Assembly: GCF_900129975.1 (NCBI RefSeq)
Contig: NZ_FSRG01000004.1
Coordinates: forward strand, 558,001-622,000
DNA length: 64,000 nt
Direction of reading: 5' to 3'
Origin: Halodesulfovibrio marinisediminis DSM 17456
GTDB taxonomy: Bacteria; Desulfobacterota; Desulfovibrionia; Desulfovibrionales; Desulfovibrionaceae
Shown here: in pieces, positions 15,982-23,936 of the stretch
Numbering within the stretch: the stretch's first letter is position 1
How the letters are laid out: every line of letters starts with the position of its first letter
The notes under the pieces: generated by a model
Database searches by the model: none
Told to the model about the DNA's origin: nothing
What the model saw: the letters and a program-made list of their open reading frames with translations, nothing else
Made by a program: the position numbers and the translations under genes

Positions 15982-16734
15982 TTGTTACTATTTCGTAATG
16001 CCAAATTTTCTTTAGCGACAAAGTTTGCTGTTGCGGCAGCAATCTTTTTTAGTTGTTCAGGGCTGGTGGTGCTTTGTGCATTGCTAACACTTGCAGCCAG
16101 TTCTCCGCTTACGCCTGTAGATATCTTATGGCTTATGGCTTGCTGTGCTGCCATTACTGTGCCCTGTTTTTATTACCTGTTCAATAAGTTGTGCAGGGGG
16201 CTAGTGTGCCGCCCTCTTGAAGCGCTAACTCACACCGCTACAGAGCTTGGTAGTGCGCCACTTCCTACAGAAATCCCCAAAGAGATAGAGCTTGATGCCC
16301 TGACCATGGCTCTTGTGCGTTCTGGTGAAGTGTTCAGCAGGCGAATGCAGAATGCAACAGAACGTCGCTCGTATTTTGAGTCGTTGTTTAAAGGGATGCC
16401 CGGGTATGTATCCGTTGTCGATACCTCATTCACAATTGTCCATGCCAATAATGCGTTTATGGAAACCTTTGCTATTGCAGAAGGGCGTTCCTGTCGGCAT
16501 GTCTGTACCCGAGAATTTCCGGGGGGCAATTGTCCAGTTGCTAAGGTCTTTATGACGCAGGAACCTGTAGTTGTAACAGAGGAAGGGATATATCCTGATG
16601 GTACGGCTGCGCTGTGGTTGGTAAGTGTTTCTCCAGTGTTCGATGCAATGGGTCAGCTTACAGCTGCCATTGAATCCCGCCTTGATATTTCTGAAGTAGT
16701 TAAAGCAGACAATTGTAGGCTGTACGGAGTTTAG
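15982..16734 (+). CDS. Membrane PAS-domain protein
   Basis: About 250 aa. The frame opens with a GTG at 15955 without a ribosome site; AGGGGG eight nt before the TTG at 15982 favours that start. Two transmembrane helices (about residues 8-40 and 50-70) are followed by a short HAMP-like helix and a PAS domain (about 130-245, YVSVVDTSFTIVHANNAFMETF). The PAS domain contains the cysteine-rich loop CRHVCTREFPGGNCPV, a form common in PAS sensors of sulfate reducers. There is no kinase, GGDEF or methyl-acceptor output, so it is a sensor without a visible output or a partner of another kinase. It may be the target of the predicted small RNA encoded just downstream on the other strand. Confidence 0.75.
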   Translation: MLLFRNAKFSLATKFAVAAAIFFSCSGLVVLCALLTLAASSPLTPVDILWLMACCAAITVPCFYYLFNKLCRGLVCRPLEALTHTATELGSAPLPTEIPKEIELDALTMALVRSGEVFSRRMQNATERRSYFESLFKGMPGYVSVVDTSFTIVHANNAFMETFAIAEGRSCRHVCTREFPGGNCPVAKVFMTQEPVVVTEEGIYPDGTAALWLVSVSPVFDAMGQLTAAIESRLDISEVVKADNCRLYGV

Positions 16735-16796
16735 TATTTTTCCGACAGGATAGTTGTGACTCTCGCCTATATGGGTGTTGAGCGCTTTGTTGCGTC

Positions 16797-16992
16797 CAAA
16801 AGAAAGCCCCCTGTAATCGGGGGGGGGATGATTACAGGGGGCAAGATAGGTTGGTCTGAATCTACGCCTCGGAATTAGAACCATAACAGTAGGGGGGGGA
16901 AGTCCGCTATGGTTCGCACCGTATTCAGAGCCTAAGCACGACGGTTGGTACGTTGGGGGGGGACGCCTAATCGCTGGCAATCCAACCGTCTG
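16797..16992 (-). ncRNA. Candidate sigma-54-dependent small RNA with three C-run hairpins
   Basis: Read on the minus strand from about 16992. Hairpin A (arms 16982-16990 and 16940-16948, GACGGTTGG/CCAACCGTC), hairpin B (16908-16915 and 16878-16885, GAACCATA/TATGGTTC, enclosed by a 7-bp outer stem TCTGAAT/ATTCAGA at 16855-16861 and 16923-16929) and hairpin C (16830-16842 and 16806-16818, 13 bp). Each loop contains a run of C: 8, 8 and 9. Hairpin C is followed by TTTCTTTT and serves as terminator. A -24/-12 promoter lies just upstream (17004-17018). The C-rich loops could pair with Shine-Dalgarno sequences, as in Listeria LhrC. The reverse frame 16426-17007 across it has no ribosome site. No known Rfam family is recognised. 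Confidence 0.6.
16806..16842 (-). terminator. Terminator hairpin of predicted small RNA
   Basis: A perfect 13-bp stem (GCCCCCTGTAATC with its complement) encloses an 11-nt loop with nine C on the minus strand, followed by TTTCTTTT. Confidence 0.65.
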
Positions 16993-17003
16993 CTCCTCAT
17001 ATA

Positions 17004-17018
17004 GCATCTACTGTGCCA
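17004..17018 (-). promoter_or_regulatory. Sigma-54 (-24/-12) promoter of predicted small RNA
   Basis: On the minus strand, TGGCAC-AGTAG-ATGC-T matches the consensus TGGCAC-N5-TTGC-W with one mismatch; the GG and GC doublets have the required spacing. The predicted start is near 16992, exactly at the first hairpin. Confidence 0.6.
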
Positions 17019-17120
17019 AAATGTTAAGTTTGCTGTTGTTAAAAAAACATCGATAAAACAGTCTGTTACAGATTTGTTGAAATTTGCTTATGTCAAAAAT
17101 TTGTTGGAGAGATAAAAAAC

Positions 17121-17165
17121 GTGCGAAAATGCACGTGCGAAAGTGCACACCGTGCGATATCGCAC
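17121..17165. promoter_or_regulatory. Three tandem 14-bp palindromes (candidate enhancer sites)
   Basis: GTGCGAAAATGCAC (17121-17134), GTGCGAAAGTGCAC (17135-17148) and GTGCGATATCGCAC (17152-17165) are tandem dyads with GTGC/GCAC ends; the third is perfect over 14 bp. They lie about 100-150 bp upstream of the -24/-12 promoter, where enhancer-binding regulators of sigma-54 bind, and 3 bp beyond the stop of the sigma-54 regulator gene. Confidence 0.6.
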
Positions 17166-17168
17166 GTG

Positions 17169-18641
17169 TTATGAAATCTTCCGGTGAAGGGCATATCTGG
17201 AAATACCAAGATATTGGGCTGTCTTTGTTTTGTTTCCGTCAAATTTTGCAAGAGCTTTGCGAATAACTGATAGGGTTAGATCTTCAAGGCTAAATGGCGT
17301 ATCCGGCAGAATAATTGCGGATGATGCAATATCAATAGACGGTAACGGGCAAGGCTGATGAAGAGGAACTGTAATATCCGGAATGCTGTCGGTTGAACGT
17401 GATGCTGTCAAAAATTCAATATGTTCCGGACGAAGCTCAATGTCGTCATGGATAAGCACAGCGCGTTCAATGGTGTTTTCCAGTTCGCGAACGTTCCCCG
17501 GCCAAGGGTGCTCGCAGAGTAACGTCAATGTTTCCGGAGCAATGCTACGAAAATCTTTGCCTTTACGTTTTACTTGGTTACGCAGAAACAGTGAGGCCAT
17601 CTTAGGAATATCATCTTGTCGTTCACGTAATGGTGGAAGGCGTAAGTGACCTACAGTTAATCTGTGATAGAGGTCGCGACGGAAGAGGCCTTCTTCTACC
17701 ATCCTCTCAAGATTTTTGTTACCGGCACCAATAATGCGGGCTGTGAAACGTTTTTTCTGTAGACCGCCTACTCTGTAGAAGGTTCTATCTTCCAGAACTC
17801 TCAAGAGCTTGGGTTGCAAGTGCAAGGGCATTTCTGCAATTTCATCAAGAAAGAGCGTTCCGTTACCTGCTAATTCGAGTTTACCGGCAGACCCTCCGGC
17901 GCGGGAGCCTGTGTAGGCTCCGGCTTCGTATCCGAATAGTTCGCTTTCAAACAGGGATTCCGCAATCGCTGAACAGTTCAAGGCAACAAAGGGAGTATCG
18001 CAGTGGGTATCCCCATGGTGAACAAGGCGCGCAATAACTTCTTTGCCTGTCCCTGTCTCCCCTTCAATGAGGACAGGAACATCCGGCTCGTGATGAAAGA
18101 TTGTGGCATCGCGGATAATTTCCTGCATTCTTGATGAACCGGAGATGATTTCTCCAATTCCGGATACGTTGCGTAATTGTGAGCGCATCTTCTCCAAGTC
18201 TTCCTGCAACGATTCTTTAGCTTCTGCTACCCGTTCTTCCATGTTCTGCTTAAGATCTGTATTTTCAAAAAGCAGTGTTTGATGCTCTGCGCTGCGTTCC
18301 ACAGCAGCGGCGAGTTCCCGCGCATTGATAGGCTTATTCAAGTAATCATAAGCACCATTGCGTAATGCGGTAATGGCGGTATCCATGTCTCCATGCCCAG
18401 TGATGATGATTACATCACTGCGTTTGCTTGTTTCGCATGCTTTTAACTCTGCAAGCAGGGTAAGGCCGTCCATTGTCGGCATTTTGATATCTGTAATAAT
18501 GAGTGGGTAATAGCTTTCTTTTGCATGGTTCAGTGCAGCAACGGGTTCACTGAACGTCGTTGGCTGGTGCCCCAAGTCAGTGAGCACAACGCTTAAACTT
18601 TGCAGGCTGGTGGAGTTGTCATCAACAATGAGTATTCGCAT
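17169..18641 (-). CDS. Sigma-54-dependent response regulator (NtrC family)
   Basis: 490 aa in the classical order. Receiver domain 1-120 with acidic pair VDDNS, phospho-acceptor Asp in LIITDIKMPTMDG and the conserved Lys in YLNKPI. AAA+ domain about 165-395 with GETGTGKE (Walker A) and GTLFLDEIAEMP (Walker B). The sigma-54 contact loop reads GAYTGS rather than GAFTGA; Thr is kept. The C-terminal Fis-type HTH (KTKTAQYLGISRYALHRKI) binds enhancers. It is downstream of its cognate kinase by 9 nt. Likely targets: the three palindromes and -24/-12 promoter immediately beyond its stop codon. Confidence 0.95.
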   Translation of the reverse strand: MRILIVDDNSTSLQSLSVVLTDLGHQPTTFSEPVAALNHAKESYYPLIITDIKMPTMDGLTLLAELKACETSKRSDVIIITGHGDMDTAITALRNGAYDYLNKPINARELAAAVERSAEHQTLLFENTDLKQNMEERVAEAKESLQEDLEKMRSQLRNVSGIGEIISGSSRMQEIIRDATIFHHEPDVPVLIEGETGTGKEVIARLVHHGDTHCDTPFVALNCSAIAESLFESELFGYEAGAYTGSRAGGSAGKLELAGNGTLFLDEIAEMPLHLQPKLLRVLEDRTFYRVGGLQKKRFTARIIGAGNKNLERMVEEGLFRRDLYHRLTVGHLRLPPLRERQDDIPKMASLFLRNQVKRKGKDFRSIAPETLTLLCEHPWPGNVRELENTIERAVLIHDDIELRPEHIEFLTASRSTDSIPDITVPLHQPCPLPSIDIASSAIILPDTPFSLEDLTLSVIRKALAKFDGNKTKTAQYLGISRYALHRKIS

Positions 18642-18650
18642 ACAGATCTC

Positions 18651-20522
18651 TTAAGCAGACGGAGCCTTTGGAAGTAAGATTTTAATAAGTGTCCCTTTAT
18701 TGTCAGCGAGTGGGGATTCAGCAGTAATTGTTCCTTCCCAGCTGGTTACGAATGTGTGTACCAGCGCAAGTCCAAGCCCCATATTTTTTCCTGATTCTTT
18801 TGTAGTGAAGAATGGATCAAATATCTTGTCACCGAGCCCTTTCAACCCCGGGCCGTTATCCCTGATGCTGAGCAGGATATAGCCGTCATCTGTTTCGCGT
18901 GTTGTAATCGAAATACGCCGTTCACCTTCTGTGTTTTCAAGTGCATGAACAGCATTCATCACGATGTTGATCACCGTTTGTTCCAGCTGGATAGGCAGTG
19001 CAAGAACATATGGCAGGTTGTCTTGCAACTGTTCCTGAACAGTTATGCTTTGGGTGTCCAGCTTACTTTGCAGTAAGGTGAGTGTCTGCATGACGGCATG
19101 GTTTACGTCAGATTGTTGAAGCGGGAATGAACCCTGATGACGCACAAGTGAGCGCATGTGCCTAATAATATCTTCAATAGTTGCGGTTTCCCGTAGAATC
19201 CATCCAAGACGTTCCTGCAAGATTTCGGTCGGTACGGTGTCATGTTTTTCAACCATTAAATCCAGTCCACTGGCGTAAAGCCGCAGTGCAGACAAGGGTT
19301 GGTTGATTTCGTGGGCGATACCGGCGGCAAGAGTGCTCATGGCTTCTAGCTTGCGTAATTGCTGGGTTCGCTGAGCTACCTTTTTCTTTTCGGTAATATC
19401 TTCCAGAAGAATAATTGCTGAAGAAAAAAGTTTTGTTCGGTGGAGCGGGCATGCTGTAATCCGAAATGTATATTCAGTTCCATCACGGGATGTAGAAAAT
19501 TCGCACTCGTGCTCCTGACCATCCTTAATTGTAAGGTTGGTAGTTTTGTCGAGCAGGCATTCTCCGTCTTCATCAAGCTTAGTGAGGATGCTAGGGCAGC
19601 TTACAGGATATGATTCATCATGTAGTTTAAACCAGTTGCGGAATTGGCTGTTGGCTGCCGTAATGTTTTGTTGTCCGTCGATAACCGCAATAGCCAGCGA
19701 AAGGTTATTGGTGATCAGGTGATACTGGCGCTCTGTAATTGCAAGTTTTTCCTGAAAACGGGTGAGCTGTGTGATATCCAGCCCCATAAGCAGGATAAGC
19801 TGTTCACCGTCGGTATCCGTAAACGGGTAGCTTAAGAAACGGTAAGAACGTCCTGATCGCGGGCTTTTCCATGCAGAAAAAGACGGTGAGCCGGTTTCAA
19901 AGACATCAAACGGCGGTAAGTACGGATGGGTAGGTGTTCCGGAATAGTCTGTGTTTCCAGTGAATGCGTGGTAGCAGGAGTCTCCTATTTTTAATTGTAC
20001 CTGTTCACTGAATGGTTTGTTGATGTAGCGCAGGGTAAACTGTGGTGTGACCAGCGCTACGAACTCTGGAAGTTTATCCAGAATAGCAAGCAGGTTAAGA
20101 CGTTGGCGGTCAGATTGCTTTTGCGTAGGATAGATGTCCGAACCGAGGGAAAGAGTGCTGCTTATGACCTTACTCCCATCGGGAAGGCGCAGCGGACGCG
20201 GATGCACAAGGATAGTAACCTTTTGGCCGTAACTGTCATAAAAGAATAAGGGAAATGAATTTACTTTTCCTGCCACCTGCAATTGAATGTGATGCGACAG
20301 CGTTGAAAGATTTTCTGGTTGAAGAAGCTGGATTTTCAGGTTTTGCAGAACATCCTTGCGTTCCCATCCCAGAGATGAAGATAGAAAGCTACGCACGTAA
20401 TCAAGATCAAGGCTCTGATCTGAAGAACAGGAGTCACTTAATTGGCGCAACAGGCAGGAGACAGCTTCCGGCAACTGAGTGGATGAGTATGATGGTGTAG
20501 CGGTTGGCAGTAGCTGTGTCAT
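18651..20522 (-). CDS. Cytoplasmic PAS histidine kinase, partner of the sigma-54 regulator
   Basis: 623 aa without any transmembrane segment or signal peptide. It has an N-terminal region of unknown fold (1-140), two PAS domains (about 145-260, ALVTPQFTLRYINKPF; and about 270-385, IAVIDGQQNITAANSQF), a HisKA domain with the phospho-acceptor His in AAGIAHEINQPLSAL near residue 400, and an HATPase domain with NAVHAL, DNGPGLKG and TTKESGKNMGLGLALV. The architecture is that of NtrB-like kinases. The spacing to the regulator gene shows they form a pair. The signal is probably cytoplasmic; no haem- or flavin-binding motif is obvious. Confidence 0.93.
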   Translation of the reverse strand: MTQLLPTATPSYSSTQLPEAVSCLLRQLSDSCSSDQSLDLDYVRSFLSSSLGWERKDVLQNLKIQLLQPENLSTLSHHIQLQVAGKVNSFPLFFYDSYGQKVTILVHPRPLRLPDGSKVISSTLSLGSDIYPTQKQSDRQRLNLLAILDKLPEFVALVTPQFTLRYINKPFSEQVQLKIGDSCYHAFTGNTDYSGTPTHPYLPPFDVFETGSPSFSAWKSPRSGRSYRFLSYPFTDTDGEQLILLMGLDITQLTRFQEKLAITERQYHLITNNLSLAIAVIDGQQNITAANSQFRNWFKLHDESYPVSCPSILTKLDEDGECLLDKTTNLTIKDGQEHECEFSTSRDGTEYTFRITACPLHRTKLFSSAIILLEDITEKKKVAQRTQQLRKLEAMSTLAAGIAHEINQPLSALRLYASGLDLMVEKHDTVPTEILQERLGWILRETATIEDIIRHMRSLVRHQGSFPLQQSDVNHAVMQTLTLLQSKLDTQSITVQEQLQDNLPYVLALPIQLEQTVINIVMNAVHALENTEGERRISITTRETDDGYILLSIRDNGPGLKGLGDKIFDPFFTTKESGKNMGLGLALVHTFVTSWEGTITAESPLADNKGTLIKILLPKAPSA

Positions 20523-20544
20523 GAGCTCTCCGAACAGAGCAATA

Positions 20545-22503
20545 TTAAGAGAGTTTCTTCATATTGCGCGTAATTTCTTTTGTGGTCTTACTACTGAGTG
20601 CTTCAAGCTGTTGCAACTGCTCAGAAGAGACCTGCTGCGTATTGCTGGCTGCTGTGTAGATTTGCATGAGCGCGTTGCCGAGACTATTTGCACCGATGTT
20701 GAATGCTGCAGCTGCAAATGACTGACTATGCAGTGCCGCTTTATCATAAGCTTTTTCTTGCAAAAAGAGTTTCAATCCATACAGACGTTCCTCAACTTCG
20801 TCTACAAAGAGAGAGTAGAGTCTGCATATTAACTCGGTGTCTTCTTCAAGGCGTGCTAATGTTCCTTCAACATCAAGAAGTTGCGTCATATCAGTTTTTG
20901 TAACTTTTTTTTCCGGTTGTGCCGGTAGTTCTTCCGGTTGAATGACTCGTGCAATTTCTCGATAAAATTCAGAGGCATGAATTGGTTTTGCTACATACCC
21001 ATCCATACCGGCTTCGATAAATCGCTCTTTATCCCCTTTGAGCGCGAAAGCAGTTACCGCGATAATCGGAAGGTTGGTCGGTGTATCTGGAATTGTTCCG
21101 GAACGTATATGTTTCATGGCTTCCAGGCCTGTTAGGAACGGAAGTTTAATTTCTGTTATGACAAGATCAATGGATTCTGATGCCAATAATTCAAGCAGCT
21201 CTGCTCCATTTGAAGTGACGTGGCATGCAAAGCCTTTTTTTTCCAGTAACTCGAAAAGTAGTTTTTGGCCGACAACGTTGTTATCGGCAATTGCAACATG
21301 TAGTCCAGGAGGGAATTCTGGAATAGTTTCAGGTTCTGCAATTTCTTCTTCAACTTTACCGTGTTCAAACTGGGCAGTGAAGTGAAAGGTGCTGCCTGCG
21401 CCCGGTTTACTTCGCACCCAGATGGTTCCATTCATAAGTTCAACAAGGTCACGGCATATGGCAAGACCAAGACCTGTCCCGCGGATAGGCGTTTTCTCTT
21501 CTGACAGTACCTGTTTGTATGGGTCAAAAATATAGTTCTGTTCTTCCTCTGTAATACCGATGCCAGTATCCCTGACGGAAAACAGGAGCATACGGTATTT
21601 AGGCGTAGGCATATGCTGTTGTTCTGCGTATGCCCCGAGCGTTGCAAGGTCAGAGATTTCAAGTGAGATGCTGCCCTGTTCTGTGAACTTGATTGCGTTT
21701 GAAATCAGGTTGGTAATAATTTGTGATAAACGTGTTGGATCACCTTTTAGTATCCTCGGCACAAATGTTGGGATGTCGTATGTGATGGTGATCTTTTTTT
21801 TGTGTGCTTTCGGTGTATGTGCACGGATAATTTTATTAATCACTTTTTCTAGATCAAATCGCTTTGGCGTCAGTGCTAGTTGACGTGCTTCAATACGGGA
21901 TAAGTCGAGAATGTCATTTAATATATCCAGCAGGTTTTCGGCAGAGTCCAGCACTGTTGTCATGTACTCTCGCTGTTCTTTGTCCAGTTCTGTTTCAAGT
22001 GCAAGGTCTGTCATACCGACAATGCCGTTGAGCGAGTTGCGTATCTCATGGCTCATGTTGGCAAAAAAACTCGATTTGGCACTGTTTTCCAGCTCTGCTT
22101 TGTGTCTGGCTTCAGTCAGGCGTGCTTCTTCGGAATGTTTGATGAGTGCAATTTCAATGGCAGAATGGAGTTTTCTTGCATCAAACGGTTTAAGAATAAA
22201 GCCGTATGGGTTGGCTGATTTTGCACGGTCAAATGTGTCCCTGTCAGAATACGCTGTGAGGAAAACGACAGGGGTCGAGTGTCTTGCGTTGAACACATGG
22301 GCAAGAGCTATGCCGTCCATTTCGCCTTTGAGATTGATGTCCATGAGGACCAAGTCAGGGGAGTGCTCCTCAGCTGCTTGTAGTGCACGCTCTGCTGTGT
22401 TGGCGATGGCGCAGACGCGGTATCCAAGAGTTTCCAGTGTACCTTTAATGTCCAACGCAACAATGCGTTCATCGTCGACTACAAGAATACTGATAGAGGC
22501 CAT
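20545..22503 (-). CDS. Hybrid sensor kinase REC-HisKA-HATPase-REC-HPt with degenerate second receiver
   Basis: About 652 aa from the ATG at 22503, preceded by GGGGA; the frame is open 14 codons further. Order: receiver 1 (1-120, LVVDDE, VLMDINLKGEMDG, LKPF), HisKA with FFANMSHEIRNSLNG near 155, HATPase to about 390 with the usual DTGIG and GTGLGLA, receiver 2 (about 400-520) and a C-terminal HPt-like domain. In receiver 2 the phospho-acceptor position reads LVITEIKLP, Glu for Asp. In the HPt region the His is present (LHSQSFAAAAFNIGA) but the following Lys-Gly is missing. The relay may therefore be broken or constitutive. It lies 22 bp upstream of the PAS kinase gene and may belong to the same operon. 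Confidence 0.9.
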   Translation of the reverse strand: MASISILVVDDERIVALDIKGTLETLGYRVCAIANTAERALQAAEEHSPDLVLMDINLKGEMDGIALAHVFNARHSTPVVFLTAYSDRDTFDRAKSANPYGFILKPFDARKLHSAIEIALIKHSEEARLTEARHKAELENSAKSSFFANMSHEIRNSLNGIVGMTDLALETELDKEQREYMTTVLDSAENLLDILNDILDLSRIEARQLALTPKRFDLEKVINKIIRAHTPKAHKKKITITYDIPTFVPRILKGDPTRLSQIITNLISNAIKFTEQGSISLEISDLATLGAYAEQQHMPTPKYRMLLFSVRDTGIGITEEEQNYIFDPYKQVLSEEKTPIRGTGLGLAICRDLVELMNGTIWVRSKPGAGSTFHFTAQFEHGKVEEEIAEPETIPEFPPGLHVAIADNNVVGQKLLFELLEKKGFACHVTSNGAELLELLASESIDLVITEIKLPFLTGLEAMKHIRSGTIPDTPTNLPIIAVTAFALKGDKERFIEAGMDGYVAKPIHASEFYREIARVIQPEELPAQPEKKVTKTDMTQLLDVEGTLARLEEDTELICRLYSLFVDEVEERLYGLKLFLQEKAYDKAALHSQSFAAAAFNIGANSLGNALMQIYTAASNTQQVSSEQLQQLEALSSKTTKEITRNMKKLS

Positions 22504-22696
22504 ATTGTGTTCCCCGCTCTGCCGTATATGCGTAGCATGCAGCAACTTGTGTGGGCGCGCGCATGCGGCGTAAGATATTTCAAACAGCGGTGTCTTGCTG
22601 TTATGAAGGAAAAATACGTAAGACTATTGATGTATATGCAATAAATGCATCTAGTTGTCTAGACGGGGTGTGCGGAATTTTTATGCGGAAAAGCAT

Positions 22697-22727
22697 AAAA
22701 AAAGGCGGTCAAAAGACCGCCTTAAAA
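22697..22727 (-). terminator. Terminator of the CI-like regulator gene
   Basis: AAGGCGGTC-TTTT-GACCGCCTT on the minus strand with a run of seven T after it; a second small hairpin TTATGC/GCATAA (22681-22698) follows. Confidence 0.85.
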
Positions 22728-22744
22728 AGCTGGAATATGCTCGA

Positions 22745-23452
22745 CTACATAGTCTGAAGGTTCCAGACAACGCGGCCTATAATGTCTTCTGAACAGCGGT
22801 CCATTGGCAGGTACTGCTCTGGGTGGGCAGGGTTTTCACTGCGTAAGATGAAACGCTGATTTGCTGCATCAAGGAAGATGCGCTTGATAGAGATGCCTTC
22901 GTAAGGAACGTATACACCGTAAATTTCGCCGGAAAGGATATTGGTTTGAGCAGTATCAATACCAACAAATGCACCTTTCTTAATGAGTGGTTCCATGCTG
23001 GAGGCATCTACACGGAATACTTGAATTGTCGCACCAGCAAAAGATTGAGGGATGGACAGTTTGCCAACACTGGTAAAGCGGCGCGCTTCTTCACCGTCGT
23101 CAGAAACTTCAACATTTTGCATAGAGTGAATTGTTACGACAGCGCTGCGTGCATCTGGATCGCCAAATTTAGTAGGGTTTTCAAAAACCCGTCCAGCAGC
23201 AGGGCCTTCAACTGGCTGGTAGCCGTCTTCCTCTGTACGCAGATACATAGGGCCGACGCCTTTTTTAAGCCAGTCAGGGTTGAGACCAAATTTTTCAAAC
23301 AGCTTCATGTACCAGTCGGAAGGTACAGAATCTCGACGCTTAGCATCAGAGATACTTGATTGACGGATATCAAGTACTTCCGCCAATTCAACCTGAGTTC
23401 TAGTATTTGTAGCTAGTTTTATACGTTCAAAAACTTCATCAAAGGTGGACAC
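22745..23452 (-). CDS. CI/LexA-like repressor with S24 peptidase domain
   Basis: 235 aa. An N-terminal phage-CI-type HTH (about 15-65: TQVELAEVLDIRQSSISDAKRR) is joined to a C-terminal S24 peptidase-like domain. The catalytic pair of the LexA fold is visible: Ser in DASSMEPLIKKG and Lys in ISIKRIFL. Such proteins are cleaved or derepressed in the presence of RecA filaments or stay as stable repressors. There are no phage genes next to it; similar stand-alone genes occur in many desulfovibrios. Its 5' region holds inverted repeats that could be operators. Confidence 0.88.
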   Translation of the reverse strand: MSTFDEVFERIKLATNTRTQVELAEVLDIRQSSISDAKRRDSVPSDWYMKLFEKFGLNPDWLKKGVGPMYLRTEEDGYQPVEGPAAGRVFENPTKFGDPDARSAVVTIHSMQNVEVSDDGEEARRFTSVGKLSIPQSFAGATIQVFRVDASSMEPLIKKGAFVGIDTAQTNILSGEIYGVYVPYEGISIKRIFLDAANQRFILRSENPAHPEQYLPMDRCSEDIIGRVVWNLQTM

Positions 23453-23936
23453 GGTGTCTCTCCCGCCAAGACGTTAGAATAAGCGTGTAGCTTACGGGGG
23501 GCTAGTCTTGTCGTTGAAAATTGCTGGGTATGTAGTGTAATTACTGCGAGATGTTTATTTAGAACAAACAAGGCAGTGCGCGAAACAATAGGGACATTGT
23601 TCTAATGCAAAATACATCTAAAAATTACGAGAATAGATTTTTAGATGACTAAAAGGTTTTTAGAACTCTTAGTGGATGCAAATACTCTTTGTGGACGGAT
23701 TTGCAATGTTTTGTCAATATCGGGATGAATGGATATTCATTAAAAATTGTAAATCATTGCATTGAATACTGATGAGGAGTGTCAAGGACACTGCGTCTTG
23801 CGGTGAGTTCAAGACGTCAGCATCGCGTCTGGAGATAGAGTGAATTGCTTAAAAATTACATTAGAGAGAATCTAAATATAAAAAAGAGCGTAGCGGCATT
23901 GGTATATGATGCTGCTACGCTCTTTTGCATTGTTAT
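23453..23936. promoter_or_regulatory. Intergenic region with operator-like dyads
   Basis: No gene is supportable. Two dyads stand out: AGAACAA (23561-23567) with TTGTTCT (23597-23603), and CATCTAAAAAT (23615-23625) with ATTTTTAGATG (23637-23647), an 11-bp perfect repeat with 11-nt spacer. TTTTTAGA recurs once more just after (near 23657-23664). They lie 110-200 bp upstream of the CI-like gene and could be its operators. Confidence 0.45.
23882..23926 (-). terminator. hflKC terminator
   Basis: AAAAGAGCGTAGC and GCTACGCTCTTTT pair over 13 bp, 11 bp beyond the hflC stop. Confidence 0.85.

Noticed and set aside
16426-17007. 193-codon reverse frame across the PAS gene end and the hairpin region
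   Set aside because: No ribosome site, overlaps a real gene, and runs through perfect inverted repeats and homopolymer runs; better explained as RNA structure.
21911-22573. 220-codon frame opposite the hybrid kinase gene
   Set aside because: Antisense shadow of a clear HisKA/receiver coding region, without a ribosome site.
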